Source of the DNA: Gerris lacustris
Taxonomy: Eukaryota > Arthropoda > Insecta > Hemiptera > Gerridae
Reading direction: 5' to 3'
DNA length: 64,000 bases
Assembly (NCBI GenBank): GCA_951217055.1
Contig: OX578282.1
Location: 26,565,657 to 26,629,656, forward strand
A program made the position numbers and the translations under genes. Below, piece by piece: positions 58,374 to 64,000 of this stretch. The first letter of the stretch is position 1, and every line of letters starts with the position of its first letter. Under the pieces are notes generated by a model. That model did not search any database. It saw only the letters and a program-made list of their open reading frames with translations, and was not told where the DNA came from.

Positions 58374-59618
58374 ATAGCTTAGTCAATAAAGGCCAAAAAG
58401 AGGCTGTAACGCAACTAATTAGGGGAAATCTGGATTTCTTCCTAATGATAGACCATGATAAGAGGTACATTCTCTCAAAAGTCCCCACTTCTCCCCCTTG
58501 TGCTTCCCCCCCTACCCCCTCTTAAAGTTCAAAATTAACTTATTTTTCACTTTTTACGCAACACTGTTTATTTTTTTGAAGAGAAGTGTTATTAACAAAA
58601 ATATTTCTCACATAATTCTGCACAAAAAAGGTCCTATGCATGTTTGAAGTGAGACATACCGTTTTCGAGATATTGTTGATAAAAATTCCAATTTGTCATT
58701 TTTTTGAACCAAGATGTGTTAAATACAACACTTCTGATTTTAATAAAATTTGGATGGTAGGTCATACTTAGCCTATTGTTGATCCCATATAAATTTCATC
58801 CTTCTGCGCCCATTATTTTATCTTGCACATGCGCACAAACATACATTTATTTCGACCTTTATCTTCAAAAGTACTCAACTGATTAATATAATTTGGATGG
58901 TTTGTCGCAAGTAGCCTGCAGATAGCCCCAACTTAATTTCAACCATCTGCGCTCTTTACATTTTCTAAATTGGTTCCCTTTCTGTCTGTCTGTTGATCAA
59001 TTTTTTGTCTGTCTATTATGAATTAATGTATCAATTTAGCAAAATTTAAAGAGCGCAGTCGGGGGAAATTAAGTTAGGGCCATCTGCGGGATACTTACGA
59101 AAAACCATCCAAATTTCCTATTAATCAGTTAAGTACTTTTGAAGATAAAGGTCGAAATAAATGTATGTTTGTGCGCATGTGCAAGATAAAATAAAAGGCA
59201 CAGAAGGTTGAAATTTATATGAATCAACAAGAGGCTAAGTATGACCTACCATCCAAATTTTATTAAAATTAGAAGTGTTGTTTTTAACACATCTTGGTTC
59301 GAAAACATGAAAAATTGGAATTTTTATCAACAATATCTAGAAAACGGTATGTCTCACTTCAAACATGCATAGGACCTTTTTTGTGCAGAATTATGTGACA
59401 AATATTTTTGTTAGTAACACTTCTCTTCAAAAAATAAACAGTTTTGCGTAAAAAGTGAAAAATAAGTAAATTTTGAACTTTAAGAGGGGATAGGGGGGAA
59501 GCACAAGGGGGAGAAGTGGGGGACTTTTGAGAGAATGTACCACTTATCATGGTCTATCAGGAAAAAATCCAGATTTCCCCTAATTAGTTGCAGGAAAAAC
59601 CTTTATTAACTGGGCTAT
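58374..59618. mobile_element. Full-length family A foldback, about 600-bp arms
   Basis: Left arm 58374-58974 and right arm 59029-59618 are reverse complements with scattered mismatches, separated by about 54 bp containing TCTGTCTGTCTG. Matching blocks from the outside in are CAACTAATTAGGGGAAATCT, CATGATAAG...GTACATTCTC, ACAAAAAAGGTCCTATGCAT, ATACCGTTTTCGAGATATTG, the CATGCGCACAAACATACATT segment and CTGCGCTCTTTA. The arms encode no recognisable protein. Partial copies of the same family occur at both window edges and at 8.0 and 22 kb. It sits 127 bases after exon 2. Confidence 0.93.
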
Positions 59619-59984
59619 TAATTAACTTATCCGAGATGCTTTGATGTTAAGAGACAATATCCGGATTTTTCAATAGATTTTATAATTTTCTGTTTGTTCT
59701 AACCATTCATTTATATTTTTCATTTTGCAAGTCCAAATGTTTAACTTTCCTGTCCCCGTAATAAATTATCAATTAATATTGAGGCAAGGTAATAAGGTTA
59801 AATTTACTTATAGGTTACTTGTTAAATTTATTTCTTGCTGATATTTTTGTATTGGGTTCGATTATTTTTCTCAGAAAATAGATTGGTGACATATTCCTAA
59901 GACACTTTCTCAACTCCATATTAAACTAAATTTATAACTTTAGATCCTCAACTGAGTTTTTCTCCAGTGTGTGATAGCGACTCA

Positions 59985-60095
59985 CCGTGAAAGAGAGGTA
60001 GTTCAATAACCAATCAACGTCTTTACACAAAAAATACTAATTTTACTAACAGTTTCGGCTGCTCTAAAGCAGCCTTCTTCAGATAATCTATAGGA
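59985..60095 (-). repeat. Penelope-like 3' end motif block
   Basis: Reverse reading GATTATCTGAAGAAGGCTGC, AGCAGCCGAAACTG and GACGTTGATTGGTTATTGAA in order, as at 49375-49500. Confidence 0.55.
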
Positions 60096-60608
60096 ATAAA
60101 CTTCAAAAGTACAATTCCACTTCTTGACATGAATATGTCACCACTCTACTTTCTGAGAAAAATAATCGAACACACTACAAAAATATCAGGAGGGAAAGTA
60201 AATTTAACAAGTAGTGACCTATAACATACATCTTGACCTTAATATTACTTTCACAAATCCTTTTCCAGACTAAATTAATACCTTTAGGTGTGCGATTTTG
60301 TTTTCTTCTAGATTCTAGTTGGAAGTATGCAATTTGATGTATCATATTTACTTTAACAATTATTTGTTTTAACTCTTCATTCGAAGAATCAATGTAATAT
60401 GTCCCTATCATATAAGGCTTTATAGTGTCTTGAACACTATACATCTATGTACATGGAATTGATATAAGACAATAATTATAATTATTATTACAGATTAAAA
60501 TGTCATAAATGTTTTGTTCTACTATTATAATGAGGATTTTAAATAATTTTAATGTACCCACCTCAATTCCCAAGATCATTGGCAGGCATTTATCTCATTT
60601 TACTCAAA

Positions 60609-61217
60609 TATAATAGTCCAAGAGATGGCCTGCAAAACATTGTCTGACTATCATCAAGCTACAATTTTGTGAACAAGTTATATCTTTTAGTGTCTTTTAA
60701 GAATATGTGGTCGGCTAAGTTCGTCTGCGGGACATGGCTTGGCAATAAGCATTTGAAAAAAAAAAAAAAAAAAAAAAAAACCAGGTGGAGAGCGGCAATA
60801 TCCCGCCAATTATGGTGGACAATTTGTTTTTCAAGATCCTGAGTAAAAAATTAGTTAGTCGACCAAAATCAAGTTGATGTGAGTTTGTCACTTGATAGGT
60901 TGCTAATTCAAAAAATGATCACCTATCAAGTGACAAACTAACATCGACTTGATTTTTTGACTACTAACTAATTTTGTACTCAGGATCATGAAAATCGCAT
61001 TTTACACCATAAATGGCGGGACGGCGAGGGGGAGAGGACATGGCCGCTCACCACCGGTTTGCTTTTTTCATTTGCTTATTGCCTATTGCCAAGCGATGTC
61101 CCGCAGACGAACTTAGCCGACCACATATTCTTAAAAGGCGCAAAGAGATTAACTTATATACAAAATTCCAGCTTTATGTTAGACACATTTATGCACGCTA
61201 TCTCCTGAACTATAATA
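60609..61217. mobile_element. Foldback element of about 0.6 kb directly upstream of exon 3
   Basis: Left arm about 60609-60905 and right arm about 60920-61217. Blocks matched in reverse are TAAGAATATGTGGTCGGCTA, GTTCGTCTGCGGGACAT, the GAGCGGC...CCCGCCA stretch, AAGATCCTGAGTA against TACTCAGGATCAT, and TTGTCACTTGATAGGT. The left arm carries a run of about 24 A (60757-60780) with no equal in the right arm. Outer parts are more diverged. It ends about 130 bases before the exon 3 acceptor. Confidence 0.9.
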
Positions 61218-61346
61218 TTTATATGTAAATAAACTTCATACAAGAGTTATTATTTTTTTATTGTCTTATCAATCTACTTAACCACTTTATTTTATTAATT
61301 TAATTTAAAAATTGTTTTTAATTTAACTTTGTTTTTTCTTTGACAG

Positions 61347-61564
61347 AGGGAGACAAGAAATTCTCCGTTAGGGGATGCTCTATGCCACCAACTGAAAACT
61401 TCGACCCTTGCAAAACCATCACTGATAAATATCAATCAGACACACTCAAGGTTTCCTTCTGCGGAATTTGCAATACTGACTACTGCAACTCTGCCAACTC
61501 TATCAAAGTGACATTCGCCTTCTTACTACCTCTCCTCGCCATCCTTATTTCAAACTACAACTGA
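61347..61564 (+). CDS. Ly6-like protein, coding exon 3 (end of Ly6 domain and GPI-type tail)
   Basis: The exon begins after GACAG; its first two bases complete Glu98. Residues 99-169 and TGA follow. Cysteines 108, 119, 136, 139 and 144 complete the domain, and the terminal DYCN (Cys144-Asn145) is the invariant Ly6 C-terminal Cys-Asn. A small-residue stretch (NSANS) as likely omega region is followed by a hydrophobic tail (VTFAFLLPLLAILI) and a short polar end, the classic GPI signal layout. The ATG six bases before the acceptor is intronic. The mature protein would have eleven cysteines, one more than the usual ten. Confidence 0.93.
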
Positions 61565-61740
61565 AACCCATTGCAGGGTATTCACTTCGAGCATTTTTTT
61601 TTGTAAAATATTATTTTAATAAAAAAAAAGGATTAATATGTAAAGCAAATTTATATTAATCATAATAAAACAAAGAAACAGCTGATTTAAAGGGAGTATA
61701 TTGAAAACATTCAATAACAATAAATTTTGTTTTTAAAAAA
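61565..61740 (+). promoter_or_regulatory. 3' untranslated region with polyadenylation signals
   Basis: AATAAA occurs at 61618-61623, 61664-61669 and 61719-61724, with T-rich sequence after the last (61726-61765). The first is only about 55 bases past the stop codon. Which signal is used cannot be decided by reading; AT-rich text makes chance hits likely. Confidence 0.5.
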
Positions 61741-62180
61741 GATCTTTTTTTTTTTTTTTTTTTTACACGATACAAATGAAATAATTTAATGTCATACTAT
61801 CCCACCGATTATAATTGACATCAATTATAAGCCTATTATCAATTAAAACAAGATTAAGAAGAGTTTCGACAGCAAAATCAAAAATCAATTTATTGACAAA
61901 ACAATAAATTGGATAATTGGATGATCAATAATAAACCTCATTTACATTTCATTATACCCTAGTGAAGGAAATATATAATGATCGCGAAACGTTAATTATT
62001 TACGAAAAGTAAGTTGATTCCCTTATAATTATTAAAACTAATATCGATTGTTCTAATGATGATATTATTGAGTAAGAATTTGACTATTGAAGGGATTAAA
62101 GAAATTTATATATCTCCAAGCAATTCTATCACTGTGAAACATTATTTTAGATTCGTATTTAGCGTAAATCACAGTAAAAA
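61741..62180. other. Downstream AT-rich sequence, no gene seen
   Basis: A run of about 20 T at 61745-61764, then unremarkable AT-rich text. Confidence 0.4.
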
Positions 62181-62189
62181 GCCCGTATA

Positions 62190-62262
62190 AATGGTCGTGA
62201 TGTCTTAAGCGCTTGTACGGATTCTGGTGGTTGCAGATTCGAATCCCAACTTGGTCAGATAA
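62190..62262 (+). repeat. tRNA-like Pol III promoter fragment, probably SINE-derived
   Basis: AGATTCGAATCCC at 62235-62247 fits a box B. GTCGTGATGTCTTAAGCG upstream at about 62193-62210 is a plausible box A region of a Leu/Ser-type tRNA. A convincing cloverleaf with paired acceptor ends could not be drawn. Confidence 0.4.
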
Positions 62263-63525
62263 TTATTTATTGGTAATTTCTCACTTTTGACGGAAATAGT
62301 CGTCGATTTCATGCCAATATCGCTGTCTTACTCGTCATAAAAGAAGTTTAACTTCTAAAATGAGCAATATTATCTCAATCTAAACAATTATAATGAAACA
62401 AATTGAGATTTTATATTTTGTCTTTTATGGTACATATTAGAAATTGAAATAAGAATCAACAATTATACTATTTGATGTTCAAATTGTTTTTTTGTTTCTT
62501 TCAAATAATATAAAGATATAAATTTAAGGCTCATATTTGTACAATTATGTAAAGATGACATACTTCTTGCAAGGATAGACTAGGTTAATGTATGTAAAAT
62601 AGGTAGCAACGAATAAGTTGTTAAGTAAAATCTAACAAAAATATCAATTTTACTTTATTAACATCTTTTCATATCTTATATCAATATGTGTCGACACTTT
62701 AAACACTAAAAATAAATAAATCTACTATTCTTTAAACAATATTTCATTCGATCGTGTTAGTTTTTCTCATATGTGAACAAAATTTATTCTAGAATCATTC
62801 TTAGGGCCAAAATGAAACACCAAGGTTCCTTTTTATAAATATACATTATATAGTATTTTGTAAACATTGTTGTATTTTTTATAAGATAAAAAATAAATTA
62901 AATATTATACTACTAATTAAACAAAATGAAGGCATTAAGAATAAAAAATTAGCCCCTTTATTTCAACTGTATAAAAAAAAATTGTAATTTTAAAGCTGAA
63001 TATTATTAATGAATAATAATAAGCAAATTAATTATTAATAATAAGCAAATGCAAAGCAAAAAGCAAAGCAAAAGTGTCTATTTAAAAAGGGCAAATAAAT
63101 ATTGGAAGATGTAGATTTAATAATAAATAAATAAAAGTAAGAAACGAACACAAAATAAAAATAATATTGCTGATTATTGTAATTGTAGATTTAAATTTTT
63201 GTATTATATAAATGTAATAAAAAATTATATGTTTAATTTATTTATTATTTCCTAATTGTTCCCTTATAATATTTTTTCAAATTGTATAATAACTTCTTCT
63301 TACAAAGAGAGTGAAAAAGATCGTCAATTGAATAGTAGAATACCCGAGGATTACAGGAATTATCACATTGGTAAATTAAATAAAAACAAAATAGACTGCC
63401 AATTAGTGTGGCACATAGCTTCCTCGCATCCTAGCACTAAATTGAATGATTTTATGCTTTTACAAGCCATTAAGTCTGATTTATTTAACTGTTTACCCCG
63501 TTTTATATTAATGTCAAAATTGTTT
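62263..63525. other. AT-rich sequence, no gene seen
   Basis: Includes short A-rich repeats near 63025-63075 (AAGCAAA words). The 90-codon frame 63256-63528 ends in a stretch (GACTGCCAATTAGTGTGGCA, TAGCTTCCTCGCATCCTAG) that is the reverse of 297-345 in this window, so it is family A repeat and not a gene. Confidence 0.4.
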
Positions 63526-63795
63526 TGATTCTTTACATGAATAAATGTATCAATTCAGCATAAGTTATAGAGCACAGACGGTTGAAATTAATCTGGTGCT
63601 ATCTACTGGCTACTTTTGACAAACCATCCAAATTTCATAAAAATCAGATGAGTACTTTAGAAGATATATAGGCGTAAATAAATGTATGATTGTGCTTATG
63701 TGGAAGAGAAACAAATGGGCACAAAAAGTTGAAACTTATATGGGACCAACAATGGGCTAATTGTAACCTACCATCCAAATTTAATTAAAATATGA
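63370..63795 (+). repeat. Repeat family A, copy
   Basis: Blocks CACATAGCTTCCTCGCATCC, ACAAACCATCCAAATTTCAT, AATCAGATGAGTACTTTAGA, ACCAACAATGGGCTAATTGT and CTACCATCCAAATTTAATTA in family order. It stops abruptly where the tRNA-headed element begins. Confidence 0.65.
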
Positions 63796-63796
63796 T

Positions 63797-63965
63797 TTAA
63801 ATCAAATTATAATTATTATTAACTACGGGAAACAGACAGTGAAAAATACACTCCTGTGCCGGGATTTGAACCACGGGCCTCTATATTTCCAGTATAGCGC
63901 TCTTCCATCTAAGCTACGCAGGAGAATGATTTTTCACTACCGTAATCGATAACTAGTCCCGAATC
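63797..63965 (-). repeat. tRNA-bearing SINE-like element with inverted flanks
   Basis: The tRNA part (see next entry) is followed on the minus strand by GTGTATTTTTCACTGTCTGT, TTCCCGTAGTTAATAATAAT and a short AT-rich tail ending at about 63797. This tail is the arm of the 42.6 kb palindrome. On the other side of the tRNA, TACGGTAGTGAAAAATCAT mirrors the tail's start, so the tRNA is enclosed by an imperfect inverted repeat extending its acceptor stem by about 25 bases. Confidence 0.75.
63851..63923 (-). tRNA. tRNA pseudogene or SINE head (apparent anticodon GGA)
   Basis: A 72-base cloverleaf plus discriminator. The acceptor is TCCTGCG with CACAGGA (one mispair). The D arm is GCTT/GAGC within TAGCTTAGATGG (box A). 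The anticodon stem is CTATA/TATAG around CTGGAAA, giving anticodon GGA. The T loop is TTCAAAT within GGTTCAAATCC (box B). The T stem CGTGG/CCCGG has two mispairs. GGA would mean Ser, but serine tRNAs have a long variable arm and this has a short one. With the mispairs this argues for a decayed tRNA-derived element rather than a working tRNA. Confidence 0.7.
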
Positions 63966-64000
63966 CAAGCTTTCAATATTCATATACATTTAGACAGTCA

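Larger units (their letters stand above)
58248..61346 (+). other. Intron 2 of the Ly6-like gene, about 3.1 kb
   Basis: Donor GTAACT and acceptor TTTTTTCTTTGACAG. About half of its length is two foldback elements (58374-59618 and 60609-61217), with a retroelement-end block between. Frames inside (59359-59550, 60175-60444, 61013-61228) lie in repeats or AT-rich text and are not exons. Confidence 0.85.

Noticed and set aside
61013..61228. 71-codon frame just upstream of exon 3
   Set aside because: Entirely within the right arm of the 60.6-61.2 kb foldback.
63256..63528. 90-codon frame near the right edge
   Set aside because: Its 3' half is repeat family A, found in reverse at 297-345; no domain.
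63851..63923. Functional serine tRNA (anticodon GGA)
   Set aside because: Short variable arm, two T-stem mispairs, one acceptor mispair and membership of a repeat family.

Overview
The window looks like a piece of an AT-rich, repeat-dense arthropod genome, most likely an insect. The evidence is long introns with GT-AG borders, tRNA-headed SINEs, pogo and hAT DNA transposons, a Penelope-like retroelement remnant, many foldback elements and long TA microsatellites. No bacterial gene organisation, rRNA operon or CRISPR array is visible. I cannot place the order; a hemimetabolous insect with a large genome is a guess.

One host gene is supported. It is a plus-strand, three-exon gene of the Ly6/uPAR (three-finger) family. 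Its coding exons are 13663-13720 (signal peptide), 58014-58247 (first half of the Ly6 domain) and 61347-61564 (second half plus GPI-type tail). Phases match at both junctions and give 169 codons plus stop. The first coding intron is about 44.3 kb and the second about 3.1 kb, so 13.7-61.5 kb is one transcription unit made almost entirely of mobile-element debris.

Layout: 1-13.5 kb is upstream sequence with a 5S-rRNA-like fragment (3.3 kb), a long-inverted-repeat element (3.4-4.5 kb), a seven-fold array of roughly 290-bp units (5.7-7.95 kb) and further foldbacks. Intron 1 holds a pogo remnant with a hAT element nested in it (17-18.6 kb, 8-bp target duplication), SINEs, several minisatellites, a second hAT element (38.6-39.0 kb, 8-bp target duplication), a Penelope-like 3' end (41-42 kb), perfect or near-perfect palindromes (42.6, 45.0 and 51.9 kb) and a higher-order tandem array (55-56.6 kb). 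About half of intron 2 is two foldback elements of about 1.25 kb and 0.6 kb. After the gene come poly(A) signals, AT-rich sequence and a tRNA-bearing SINE near the right edge.

The most interesting structural theme is the density of long inverted repeats inside a transcribed unit. The largest is a 600-bp-arm hairpin in intron 2 that could form long double-stranded RNA in the pre-mRNA. All repeat calls rest on reading the sequence by eye; identities and exact boundaries are approximate unless stated.
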